From Rhyacichthys aspro (taxonomy: Eukaryota > Chordata > Actinopteri > Gobiiformes > Rhyacichthyidae), in the NCBI GenBank assembly GCA_036850595.1, contig CM072160.1, positions 16,471,906 through 16,535,905 on the forward strand: a stretch of 64,000 nt of DNA, read 5' to 3'. Every line of letters begins with the position of its first letter. Position 1 is the first letter of the stretch. Below are positions 24,417 through 35,340 of the stretch, in pieces. The notes under the pieces were generated by a model that saw only the letters and a program-made list of their open reading frames with translations, made no database searches and was not told the DNA's origin. Position numbers and translations under genes: made by a program.

Positions 24417-24780
24417 CAGTGGTTTCAAACTCAAGTTTATAAGAATCCTTTCAGGGGCCGAAGATGGTGACTTTTAGAAGCTTTTATTAAATCTTGAATG
24501 TGAGATGTCATCTTCATTTGAGTCTTATAAAAGTTATTACACAAGCAATCATTTCCTCTTTTCATGGAAACTGGTTTTAGATGGATTTGAACAGGTTTTT
24601 GTTGGATTTGAACAGGTTTTATTTATCTTTGTAGCACAAAACAAATCCATCGAAAACATGTTCAAATTTAATGAATAAAACATAGTGCTAAAATATCCAC
24701 TTCTAAATGTATTAAATGGCCACATAAAACATTGCAAAGGGCCATATTTGGCCCCTGGGCCTTGGTTTGACAACTCAACT
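24417..24780. mobile_element. second hAT-like element related to the one at 568-857
   Basis: The left end CAGTGGTTTCAAACTCAAG and the right end (complement GTTGTCAAACCAAGGCCCAG) are degenerate inverted ends of the same CAGNGGT-CAAAC type. A segment near the right end, GGCCACATAAAACATTG (24719-24735), matches GGCCCATATAAAACATTG of the first element. Two 20-bp units at 24581-24620 read as the complement of the minisatellite unit of the first element. The interior GGGGCC / GGGCCATATTTGGCCCC blocks are typical of these ends. I could not find an 8-bp target duplication, so the outer limits may be off by some bases. Confidence 0.6.
24581..24620. repeat. two 20-bp units, inverted relative to 599-788
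   Basis: ATGGATTTGAACAGGTTTTT and GTTGGATTTGAACAGGTTTT are two head-to-tail units differing at a few positions. They are the complement of AAAACCTGTTCAAATCCAAC found in the array at 599-788. The minimal two-unit array suggests the ancestral element carried the repeat seed. Confidence 0.8.
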
Positions 24781-27719
24781 AAAATATCTAATAGAGCCAC
24801 ATATAAATATAAATAGACTTAGTTGCATTTGGTGTGAGAGTGTGATTATGATACATCTTTAAGCATGTATTAACCTGTCTGCAGCTTTTATGGTTTAGAA
24901 AAAAAGGAGATCTGCTAAGAGGCCTTTTTTAATGTTCAAAAATGTCAAAAGAACGAGGTTGGAAAAGCCCTGCAGTACACATGAAAGGACACAACTGTGA
25001 CATTGGGCATTTTGGAACCAAGTCGTCACCGGTTGATGAAATCACTCATCTTTCCTGCTGTAAAGGCCTTGAGGGAAATAGCTTCAGATGCACTACGTTA
25101 AGGATGTGAACGGCAGAAATCACTGAGTGTTTTATGCTGTGATTTCATCTAAAGTTGAAGAGAGATCAAGATAGAAGAAGATAAAAAGCTAAAGCAACAC
25201 AAACTGCATCGCATGAAGAATTAAAAAGAGTTCCAAGCCTCAGAGAAGAGGGATGCATACTGAATACTCCAGCCAATGGGAAAAAAAGAAAAAGAAAAAA
25301 AAACATACTTAGCTGCCAGAGTTTTCTTCCAGAGTGAGATTAAATTGGGTTTATTGTCTGCAGCAAAAATAGCTTAACTACAAACACAGAACTTGTTATT
25401 TAAAGCTACAATGCGATTATATTAAAAAAAACTAAACAAAAAAACCCCTCCAGATTCTGAAAACAAACACTTTCATCACATTCTCCATTATGTTTTAAAC
25501 ACACACAGCATGAAAGCTTTAGTTCTAATAAGCCAATGAATGATTTGATTTTTAAGGGTTTAAAAAATACTGACATTTGACATAGTATTTTTAAACATTG
25601 GTGTAAAATGTTGGCCTACAGGTCATTCAATAAAGGTGCACAAGCAGAGTCTGATCTGGCCTGTGTCTCTGTGGCTGCTGTGCACTGATCTCTTTTTTTT
25701 TTTTTTTTTTTTTTTGTTTTTTGGATGAGACAGTGCATGTTAATGAATTTACAATGTTGTATAAATTCACACAAGATTGCTGTGAATGTGCTGGATTTAG
25801 CACAATCTGTAATCCCAGAATCAGAAATAAAGATGAAAATTAATCTTCTGCTACTTTTAAAGGGTCATTTTTAGGAATAATCATGATGGACTGAATGAAA
25901 ACAATGCACATACTCCACTGCTCTAGTCCATGAAATGCCCAACGCAACAGATCAAAAAAAGCCTAATGATATTGGTCATTGTTTTATCAAGATCCATTGC
26001 ACAGTTTTTTTTTATTTTTATTTGTTTCCAGTTTGTACTAAGTTGTCACTAAGGCATCACACATCACTACCATCATTTTCAGCTAGGTTTTTGTTGGTCC
26101 GGTTTCAATCAGTTCACATGTGCAGCATTTTACAAATTAGTGCGACGAATGTAAATAGGATGAATCTGTTTTGACACTGCAACACTCATTGCTGTGTACT
26201 ATATCTTTGCAACGCTGCCATAAAACAGCTAGTGAGAATGCAACTTGAAGCGAAAAAAAGATGTAGGATGTTTTAGTTGAAAAGACCGAGGTTCCTTTTT
26301 CTTCCAACAACAAAGTGCAGTCTCTTTCAGTGCGCCTGGCATTTCCCCTTTTTATTCTGCACTTGCTCTTGCTCTGTTTCTATATCCTCCTTGTGGTGTA
26401 GGTGGGTGCAAAAACGCTCCAATTTGTGTGTAGGAGAATCTTCAGTTTGGCTGTGTTTTCTTTTTTTTTTTTTTTTGCTGAAGCATTCTTTTGACCACAT
26501 ATTGGAAAATGCACGAGGATATATCGATTTGAAATTAAATTTGGAGTTTGTTGCCAGCCAGGTTGTTAATCGCCCTACAACTGTCAAAACACGCCTTAAC
26601 AAAAACTCAATTTGAGTCAAGAGTAAAGAGTTAGAGGTTGCATCAGGAATTCCACAAACTACTTTCCCAATTCAAAGACTTTGTGGCAGGCCTCTTTTGC
26701 ATTCCTTAAGACACACAATGGCTTTGAAAATCCTAAAATATTTCAAAATGGGTTGCTTGACTCGTGAGAAGACAAAACTCACTGCTCTTCAGTATAAATC
26801 AAAGATCAAAAAAGAATAGAACATATCATTAAATTTGGGCAGCTGCATAAACTGCAAAACAAATCCGGATGTCACTGAGATGGAAATTACATTTAACAAA
26901 AGCTGTATGTCGTTATTAAAAGAGGAGTGGGCTATGTTTGTAACCTGCCTGTGGAGATCCATCCAGGTCATCCTAGAATAACATGAAGAGAAGGGCTTCT
27001 GGACATAGTTTTGAAAACAGGAGACATTTTGTTTCCTTATACAAACGACTGTCAATCCTTTTATTTAGTATTATTCTTTTGTGTTAAGTAATAAATACAC
27101 AATACGATTATGTCATACACCAACCTGACCTGCCCACCTGACTGTAAAGGATGGGCATATATTCATTTTTCACTTGTTTGTATATAAATTACTGTTTGTA
27201 ACTCTCCTGGCAACATCTATTCTTGGCCATTCAGTAAGTGGGTTCCTTCTTCTGTGGTTAGCCCTGAGTATTTGAATTGTCTAAACTATAATAGAAAGTT
27301 TTGTCCATTTGTGTTGTGTGTGATATTGGACTATAAAGTTGAGTTAAATTGAATGCCTCATTATAAGTATTTGTGTACTTTGCTGAGAAAAAAACAAGTG
27401 TACAAATGCAAGAATAAAGGAGATGTTTTTTTGCATTTTTCTAATACATCCCCTTTGTATTCATTAAAAAGTTGGCACTAAAGTAATCTTTATGACCTCT
27501 GTGCATATGCTTGTGCCACAAGTGGATCAGACTTGTCTGTTATGACGAAGGTCAGTGTCTATACGCAGTGCACCAGCTTTTGGACACACCCTAAAAGTCA
27601 ATGTCCCATACACCATCCTCACTCTAGACTGTAAAAATCTGGCCCATAGCATCTGCATGTGCACAAGAGGCACATATACAGTTGACTGTTAAATTCCAAG
27701 CTATTTTCTTTGATGGGCT
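24781..27719. other. non-coding; T23 tract at 25693-25715
   Basis: This 2.9 kb contains simple T tracts (25693-25715, about 26460-26476) and A-rich patches, with no supported gene. The stretch 25010-25160 is less AT-biased (TCGTCACCGGTTGATGAAATC) and may be functional noncoding DNA. The 112- and 97-codon frames at 26277-26620 overlap on opposite strands across a T run and are chance. Confidence 0.42.
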
Positions 27720-28250
27720 TTTGTAAGTGGTTACCATGGTGAAAATTAGCAAGCCAAACCGCCGGCGTTGATTACCCTTTCAGAGATATGGGGATACAAA
27801 TAGCAGTAGTTAATCTTGTTTAGGGCACACAAATGCATTGTGACAGCTCGGCCGCTTCAACCCTGCACACTGTCACTGTGCAAATTGAACCGGCTGATTG
27901 TAAGAGTGAAAGAGAAGAAAAGAAAAGTAATGCTATGAACATAGAAAAAAAAATAGTTTGGAGGGGAAGACTTTAGACTGACTTTAAATTGTTTACTATA
28001 GTCTAAATGTCATTTCTTTAACAAGAAAATGGAACTGTGGTATGAGAGTGGGAGCCGGCTACACTATGACAGTGGTGGGTGGCGTTGGGTGAATTATAGC
28101 CTCACCATTTTTCATAATTACACAATGAACACTCAGAGAAATATTGGCCCCATTAAAAAACTTTACAGTCCAAGTGGCCAAGCACACACAAACACACTGC
28201 AGAGTTTTCTGCTCTGGGAGTTGGTGTCCAAAGTCAATGCCTAAACAACT
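27720..28250. promoter_or_regulatory. candidate regulatory segment
   Basis: Non-repetitive sequence with raised CpG at 27760-27890 (GCCGGCG, GCTCGGCCGCTT) and a second complex block at 28030-28250. No coding frame is credible. Regulatory status is inference only. Confidence 0.22.
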
Positions 28251-28271
28251 CAAAAAGAGTCCCGGATTAAT

Positions 28272-28296
28272 AAAAAAAAAAAAAAAAAAAAAAAAA
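28272..28296. repeat. poly-A tract, 25 nt
   Basis: An uninterrupted A run. No SINE or processed-pseudogene body ends at it that I can recognise, so its origin is open. Confidence 0.9.
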
Positions 28297-29504
28297 GACT
28301 AGGTTGACTAGGTGCAGATTAAGGTTGATGAGATGCATTAATATTTATATCTTAACCTTGAAATGGTACTTTGTGGTCTGGGTTGCTGCCTTAAAATGCA
28401 CTCCTCTGTGACTTTGTACTCTGTTAAGAATGTGTGGAGTGTGTATGGCCATTACATAACAATATATATGAACATTTTTTGTTGATGCATGCGAGCCTTA
28501 ACATGAAATATGACCAAAGAACCCCCAAACTAAAAGAAAAGCAAGTCTAAGTTCATTTAAAAATCACACATAAAAACATGCAACCATAAAATAAATGGCA
28601 TAAACAAATCGGCCGTTAAAACACAAGAGTTGGAATTATAACGCTAGTTCCTGTGGATTTAACAAACAGCGAGGGAATAACACAACAAAAAGAACATGTT
28701 CCTGGTGACTTATGGCTGTAATGATCACACGGGTCGCGCAGGGTCATACATCTCTGAGCATAAACGCTTCCCTGAGGGGGCCGCAGTATATAGAAAACCG
28801 TATATGTTAGATTAAAGGGGTCTCAGATCAGCAGCAGTTTGCTCAGTAAAGTGGATACTTAATCAGAAGTGCTGCAAGGATATGATGTCTTCGGAGAGTC
28901 TGTATACTCTGTACGTATGTGCCACGGAGAAAGTGTCCCTCTGGGGGGAACAATAGAAAAGCACGAAATGTAAAGAACACTCAAGGCATTCACGCTTGTG
29001 TTATCAAGGCTCTACAGTATATGATAATACAAGCCAGAAACTATTGTGCACTACTCATATCCTCAAAATGCAAATAACCTCAACCCAAAATGATGTATAT
29101 GTAAATTAGAAAAGAATATGGGATTCTACTTTTTTATGGTTTCATCATATCTGGTGATTTATGAGGCATTATATTACTTTTTAAATACTATTTCAAGTGC
29201 AGAATTAACTAGTATGGAGTATAACAATACAGCATTTACACTGTGTTGGTTTAATAGCCACCTTCTCGACTTTTACACAACAAAATTATACAGCATTAAA
29301 GCCAGCCAGCAAATTAATACATTCACTCCAACAAATTCTCCAATACAATGTGTGGACAAACTACTACTACTACTACTTTAAGGTTGCCAGAGTGTTATGT
29401 TTATGTGAAAGTACTAATCACACTTTGCCTTTACAGTTTTTGGATACAGTCAGAGGAAGATTTTATGCATTCATCTTTGTGGAAACATAGATACATTGAT
29501 TGAC
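28297..29504. other. non-coding; (ACT)n at about 29360-29376
   Basis: AT-rich with a CpG-containing patch at 28720-28800 and a five-unit ACT trinucleotide run. No gene is supported. Confidence 0.42.
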
Positions 29505-29700
29505 GTGAGGATGTGTTCACACTTGCCATGTTTCTTATTAGTGGAGTATATTTGGGCACGTGTGAATGCTGTCGTATGAAGTTTAGGGCACACCAAGCAC
29601 GTGCACGCCTTGTCCCGCTTCCAACTGACCTCTAATACTGTTTGACACTGAAAACAAGGAAAGCATGACAAGATGTGATACTTAAATGTAAAAAAATAGT
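29505..29700. repeat. dispersed repeat fragment sharing a 20-mer with 60540-60720
   Basis: TGTTCACACTTGCCATGTTT at 29514-29533 is identical to 60540-60559. A related GTGTGAA block follows at about 29560. The style (TTCACACYTGCCATGTTT) is one I recall from fish DNA-element repeats. Limits and class are uncertain. Confidence 0.5.
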
Positions 29701-30319
29701 GTTTGGTGATGTTGAGAAAATTTAAAAAAAAGTTCAAGCACTATTTCCAGCAAGTTGTTTTGATTTAGTCACAAAGTTAGGTCAGTCTGAGCCTCACTCT
29801 CTGCTGACAGCGCCATCTAGTGTGTGTTTTTTTTTTCATGTGTCTGTGTGAGTGTGAGAATGTGTGTGTGTGTTTTGGTCTGCAGTTGAAAAAGTCATTG
29901 TGAAATCCAATCAGAACAGGACACAGTGATAGTGAACTGAACTGGATGGATTTTAGTTTTGGTGCAAAATACAAGAAGTGGACTACAAGAATGAACCCTT
30001 AGGCTGAATATATTTAGGCTCTCTATGGAACACAGCAAAATGGCATTTGTCTTTCGATTGGCAAATCAGAAAATCAATAAATAATCCTAAATTACATGCA
30101 AAATCAAATACCAACTGTATTTCAGATGTTTTTGCTGTAAGCACACAGCATTGTTTTCTACAGGATGTTTACTGAAATAGTCTGGTGGCTCTAATAGTGT
30201 TCTCTTTGAAATATGATTTCATCCGCCGCATGCTATTGTATCTTTTGTTTAGATTGCATTGTCTCTGTGTACATTCCCCTCTTGTTTGGCTTCAAACACA
30301 AATTGATTTTCGCAACAGT
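29701..30319. other. non-coding; imperfect GT-rich tract at 29820-29873
   Basis: A GT-rich, interrupted microsatellite follows a T run. The rest is unremarkable AT-rich DNA. Confidence 0.5.
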
Positions 30320-30700
30320 CCCTGTAATCTTCTGTAATTTCCATTCAGTAGCCCAGTCCCTTAATGCAGGCTTGTGATTTTCTTATTCACACAATGATAT
30401 ACAGATACGTCCTTACACATAATGACACACCGGCGTTCACACAAACATATAATGTAAAGGGATTGTTTTGTCTCCCAGGTAATCCAAATAATGTGTCTGA
30501 AGGAGAAAAAAAGATTAAAGAAGGAGGGCGGGATGGAAGGGGGGAGTAAACAAATGGGGCAGGTACATTAAAGTGTTCCATTAAGAAGACAAAGTGCTTT
30601 AATCTATATTTCATCCCCTGTACAGCTGCTGCAATCATCACAATCTGGCGATCCATGCAGTGACTCATGACCCACAGCAGTCAATAAGACTCAGTACGAA
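30320..30700. promoter_or_regulatory. candidate conserved noncoding segment
   Basis: Two complex blocks (30320-30460 and 30570-30690) have no low-complexity content. The second contains CAGCTGCTGCAATCATCACA and ATGCAGTGACTCATGACCC, with E-box and AP-1-like cores. Overlapping frames of 61 and 93 codons on opposite strands are not convincing. The inference is from texture only. Confidence 0.28.
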
Positions 30701-31194
30701 ACAGATTGCAGACGATCTTTTAAAACGTGGCCATTTGGAATAAAAAGATTATAAAGAGGCAGTCTTGTTTTTAATTGGTTTTTATGGTGCATTTATTGAA
30801 AGTTCATGGATTAATGGATGCAAAGTGGATAGTGTTCGAATTAGGACTGTGTGTTGGGAATGGAGCCACAAGAAATACTGCACACAAGTCGGTGATATTT
30901 GTTTTACCTTGCATCTGGGTGCCATTTTTTTTTTTTTTTTAGAGCGCAGTTACTTTACCCTTTTGCTTCCAGTGCATTTTGGAATATTTGTAGTTCCTTA
31001 TCATATGATGCAAATTTGAAGTCGATTTTCCAAATGTCACATAGTGTTTGGGAAGCACAAGCCGAAATTTCAAAGAATTTCACACCATTCGGAGACATTA
31101 CAAGTCACAACTTCACATAGAGCTTGGTAGTCAGTGTTTAGCGTGAAATCACTGAACATCTGAATTTTGAATGCTTTTTTACGTTTTCTTTTAG
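30701..31194. other. non-coding; T16 tract at 30925-30940
   Basis: No supported gene or repeat apart from the T run. Confidence 0.5.
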
Positions 31195-31560
31195 GCCAAT
31201 TTCCCCCAAATTGTTCTGCGCAGTGATTTCTCATTCATAATCCCTCCGAACCAAACATCCATATTTCATTCGTTCCCTGGCTGGTGTTATCTCGAACATA
31301 CTCGGCCTGTTTAAGGACTTCGGAGACAAGTTTAATCTTGCCGGTGCCTGTTCCTTTGCTCTTATTTACAACCTCATTCAGTTCTAAATGCACTTGGAGC
31401 TCTCTGCGGCACCGTTTGGGCCTATCACACAGTCACCTATATTTATGTGCCCTGGCCACTGTCTCATTCCTGAATTATATTATCTCCTTTGTTTAAGTGC
31501 TGGTGTAAAACCACTGTCAATTAGTTAAGTATTGGGAAATGATAGCTGGAGAAAAGGATG
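31195..31560. promoter_or_regulatory. candidate conserved noncoding element, developmental-enhancer-like
   Basis: This is 365 bp of complex, non-repetitive sequence directly upstream of a family A copy. Visible cores include a SOX-type CTTTGTT (31487-31493) overlapping an NKX2-type TTAAGTG (31493-31499), and a homeodomain-type CAATTAG (31518-31524). It has several CpG and no tandem structure. Of all the non-repeat stretches it reads most like an ancient vertebrate noncoding element, but that is a judgement of texture and no alignment was possible. Confidence 0.33.
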
Positions 31561-31858
31561 TCTCTTTACGGCCATTCAGCAACGTGAAAAATACCGTAAT
31601 ACCATCAAGATGTTTTATTTATAGATGTATATTATGTAGGTCTAAACATCATATCCCTATTTCAGAAACAGGAATAAATCAGTTTTAGAAATCCAGTTAT
31701 GCAACACCTGTAGAACTCTGAGGAGAATTTCATACTGCTACAAAAGTAGATATGTTTCTATAAAAATATGAAGTCAATGTATTGAAGCATTTTGAAGTTT
31801 AGAATTTCGAGTAACTGTCGACAAGCATATTTGACTAACTTTATTTGACGTTGGAGAC

Positions 31859-32436
31859 TTAAAGCTGAAGCCTATTTTGTTTTTGTCTCTGTCCCCAGCC
31901 CCATCACTCTCCCCCAACAGCAGCGTAGTAACCTTTCCTGCTTCTTTTATTGAGAAGAAGGTAAAACCGGACCAAATTTCACCACAAAATACAAATATGT
32001 CACATTGAATGAAAGTTTAGATCTTACCCAAAACTTTTAGTCTCGGAGTTTACTGTTGGAGACTGTAGTGATCCTGGAATTATTTCTGCCTCGTTACACA
32101 TTGCGTTGAAGCATTGCCAGCATTTATCCATGTTTAATTTGCTGCCCATTTCTCCATGTTTTATTATTTTTATTTAAATTATTTATTTAAGAGCTGCTTC
32201 ACTGTAAAATAAGACATACCTTGCAATGGAATAACCCATTTCCTGTCAACCAATGGGAGTGCTAGTTTTTACTGGAAACAAGCTGTGATTGGCCAACATC
32301 CCGCTGTGGGCTGATCATTCTCATCTATTAAAATACTTAATTATAAAGCCTAGATCACGTCTTAAGGTCTATTTATTTCACAGGTGATTCATTCAAACTA
32401 AATGCAACAGTAAAAAATCAGGTAATGGACTTTTAA
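31859..32436 (+). mobile_element. family A element, copy 3 (most complete)
   Basis: TTAA (31859-31862) is followed by AGCTGAAGCC. The right end GGTAATGGACTT (32421-32432) is followed by TTAA (32433-32436), giving a 570-bp element. Internal landmarks shared with the other copies are TTTATCCATGTTTAATTTGC, TTCACTGTAAAATAAGACAT, AATAACCCATTTCCT, CAACCAATGGGAG, GCTGTGATTGGCC and CTGATCATTCTCATCTA. It lacks the segment around the CRE found in copy 4. No transposase is present. TTAA on both sides would fit piggyBac-type insertion, but the element's inverted ends are weak. Confidence 0.75.
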
Positions 32437-33374
32437 GGGTAAATAGATATAGCTTTGGAAGAGTTTTATCTTTTCCACTTCCCAGAAATGCAAATGCGGC
32501 TCATACTACACCAACTGACCCCCCTCCATCTCAAACCAAGAAACTGCTCTTTTCTGTCAAATATAGCTACTTTTTGTCAGAGGAATACTTTCTGGACTTC
32601 TTCTGAGCCTTTCTATATGCACACTGCACACATTGTACCATGGGGCCGGTTATAAATATCCAGGTTCAGTGTGTAAACTTTATATCCAAAATACAGTGAT
32701 AATTTAGATAAGGATCATAAATGGGACGCTCATGTAAATGAACACCTGCAGTGAGATAAGGGTGTTTTGCTTGATTTTCTTTTTATAACTTTTGGCAGTC
32801 ACTGAAATGAGATTCCCATTTTCCACTAAGCTTTTAATTATCTAAGGAGCTTTATCAGTTTTATTTTGCCGTTTATTTTAGTAAGAAATGGTGAAACAGG
32901 ATTAGCCGATTGAGGTAATTCTGTTAGCCAGAGTAGAAAATGGCTGAAAATGTATGTTAGGATGATTCACATTGTACATAGCTCACTCTAAACCTATAGA
33001 ATTGTGTCTTCAAATTTCCACACTGACTATAAGACTTTATTCTTTGGTCCGACTAGTTCCAAACCAGTGGACCAGCAGACATGACACTAGTCCTGAGGTG
33101 GCAAAAGTCATCAACCCGCAGCAGTGGGAGTTACTGTATATTCACCAGTTCATAAGGTTTATATTTCTGAGCCATAGAGTAACATATTTTCCAGTAGTTA
33201 CATTTTTCTTCTTTTTTTAGGGTGTCTGACAGCGCCAACTGAAGACTGAGCCAGTGTTTAATCCATACACAATTTTTGAGGAAACTTAAGGAATGGAAAA
33301 GCAGGGAATATTCATGTTGATAGGTTCCAATTAAGTCACTGATTTATTAAAGACTGAGGAAAGTCACTTAGGAC
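32437..33374. other. non-coding, no supported feature
   Basis: AT-rich. The stretch at 33030-33140 has a repeat-like style (CCAAACCAGTGGACCAGCAG) but no second copy was noticed in the window. Confidence 0.4.
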
Positions 33375-33379
33375 AGAAA

Positions 33380-33530
33380 TGTGGCCAGGTCACCACAGTG
33401 GAGTAATCTGCATGGGTAGCTTGGCAATATGTTTACACAGGATGCCCTTTCTGATGCAATCCTCTCCATTAACCCGGGCTGAGACTGGCACAGAGACATG
33501 TGGCTGCTGTACTCAAGCTGGGTGAACTAA
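33380..33530. mobile_element. dispersed teleost repeat fragment
   Basis: CAGGATGCCCTTTCTGATGC followed by AATCCTCTCCATTAACCCGGGCTGAGACTGGCAC closely resembles a block (GGATGCCCTTCCTGA..CCATTTATCCGGGCTTGGGACCGGCAC) that I recall as highly repeated in many fish genomes. I do not recall its class with certainty. Only one copy is seen in this window. The ends are approximate. Confidence 0.55.
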
Positions 33531-34533
33531 CCTCTTCTCCACAGAGGAAGTGACCAGTTTTCCCAAAGTCATGGAAAGAGCATGGGAAATGAGAAAAGAA
33601 GTAAAATGTCTTGGAAATGTGCGTGGTGCCATGAAAAAAAAAAAAGAAGTAGTACAACATAGTTTGTCCTGAAAAGAGAATCATGTTTTAGAAACATATG
33701 ATGTGAACGATGTCTGGAAAAGTGGAGAATCCTCATATTTTCTTACATTTGAATAAACGTAAAATTGATAAAAGCACTATAACCTAATAACATAACTGCT
33801 GCCAGCTTTGTCTTGGGAGAGATTCCAGCCCCCGTTTAGTATATGTGTCACACCCCACTCTTGATTTACCCTTCCACTGCTCGGTAAAACTATCTTTGGA
33901 CATTTATGAATGCGAGAGATTGTAATGTGTCGACATTTGAAAATGAACAATATTAGTATCTTGTATTTTTAATTGTCTACAGTCGTTTTCTATTTCTGCT
34001 TTAATGTCCTTCCAACATGGCCACTATAATGAGGCAGTAGAGGGGGCAGATCTTTCTCTGTGGAGCAGCTTTGTCCTGTCTTTAGCCTCAAACCTCAGGT
34101 GGCCCAATCAAGCACAGTGCTTTTGAAGTGCAACTGTCTGCAAGCCTTTATACTCCACTTCCAGTATGTATTTGCATATTTGCAAATACCTGCAGTTATG
34201 TAAAGCTGTGGAAATACACACGTGTGGCTTTAGGTTATTTATTAATAGGTGACCTGCTTTTGTCCTTTTCCCAGTATAGTATATGTACAGCAGGGTTCGT
34301 ACAGGTATAGATAGGCTGTAAGAACATGCTGGGAGGTTGCTGTTTCAATGAAAAGTACAAATTATGGCGAAAACGCAGCTCAACAGAAACACTTTACATG
34401 TGGAGAATAAAGTGGCATACCTCACTGTGTTTGGAATAGCTCAAAGCTGAAAGATTTGGTTCTGCACCCAAACATTCAGATTGACTGTAAGCTCATTTTT
34501 TAGATATCAACCTTCCGTAAAAAGAGGCCAAAC
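33531..34533. other. non-coding, no supported feature
   Basis: No gene or named repeat. A 12-nt A run lies at about 33634-33645. Confidence 0.5.
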
Positions 34534-34608
34534 TTAAAGGGACACTTCATCCAATAAATTAAAATCTTTTTGATCACACAAGTTTCATTTTTGGGTGAAA
34601 TATCCCTT
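34534..34608. mobile_element. miniature inverted-repeat (foldback) element, about 72 bp
   Basis: AAGGGACACTTCATCCAATA (from 34537) and the complement of the right arm, AAGGGATATTTCACCCAAAA (arm ending at 34608), match at about 21 of 26 positions, so the whole unit folds into one hairpin. TTAA precedes the left arm. The phrase TTAAAGGGAYANTTCACCCAAAAATGAAA is a block I recall as ubiquitous in fish genomes. There is no coding content. Confidence 0.72.
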
Positions 34609-35059
34609 GTCTGTGCTCCAAAGTATTCAACAATTTATTTTTTTATACCACAATGGATTTTAATGAGGAAAACTACATACATGTAATTTACTGCAGTGCT
34701 AGAAAAACATAAAAACACACCTTGAAAAGTGCTTGAAAAGTGCTGGAATTTGAACTTAGAAAAGGTGTAAGAACGCTTTTACAGGTTTGTGTAGGGGTGA
34801 TTAGGTAGGACTTTCCTGATAACTATAGTGTTTATAGCTTGGCCTGGCAATATGCATAAAAAACTGTGCATTTGACAAGAATTTTCATTTTACTTTTTAA
34901 TATTTTGAATTAATGTGTTAGATCGGGATGTAAAATGATTATTAAAAGATTAGACTACGGACAGTTTTTTTCCTGCCCAAAGAGAATCATAGCCTATATC
35001 AGACATAAAATATTGACAATGAAGACAAGTGATTTCGACTTAGATCTGTGAGGAAGCCC
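34609..35059. other. non-coding, no supported feature
   Basis: AT-rich with a short local duplication at 34721-34743 (CTTGAAAAGTG twice in a row). Confidence 0.5.
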
Positions 35060-35340
35060 GAATGAGCACTGTATATCTCTCTTTAGCTGCTGTGTTCAGA
35101 AATCGCCCAGAGCTTGTTCCGTTGCAGACTTATATTTAAGCATTCTGACGTCAGCTCCCAGGCCAGATGTCTGCTCCACAGATTAAGAAGGGACAAGTTC
35201 GTGCAGCCAAAGAGCACTCTTACCACTTTTGATCCTCCCGATCCAGCACTCACACCAGGGATGTGATACTGAAGACAGGCTCGAGTGGTTTTGTTCAGAG
35301 GAACTCTCAAGTGCCAGCGGCTGACAACAAAAAGCATGTC
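35060..35340. other. complex segment with perfect CRE; coding status unresolved
   Basis: A 280-bp non-repetitive, GC-richer block. It holds TGACGTCA at 35146-35153. The minus strand is open for 84 codons (35083-35337), and one plus-strand frame is open from about 35098 to 35260 before two stops. Neither translation resembles a family I know, and there are no clear splice sites bounding an exon. It could be a regulatory element or a decayed coding or transposon fragment; I lean to non-coding. Confidence 0.25.

Noticed and set aside
25693..25715. Long T and A tracts as tails of retroposed genes
   Set aside because: No recognisable gene or SINE body is joined to the tracts at 25693, 28272 or 36824, and no flanking duplications were found.
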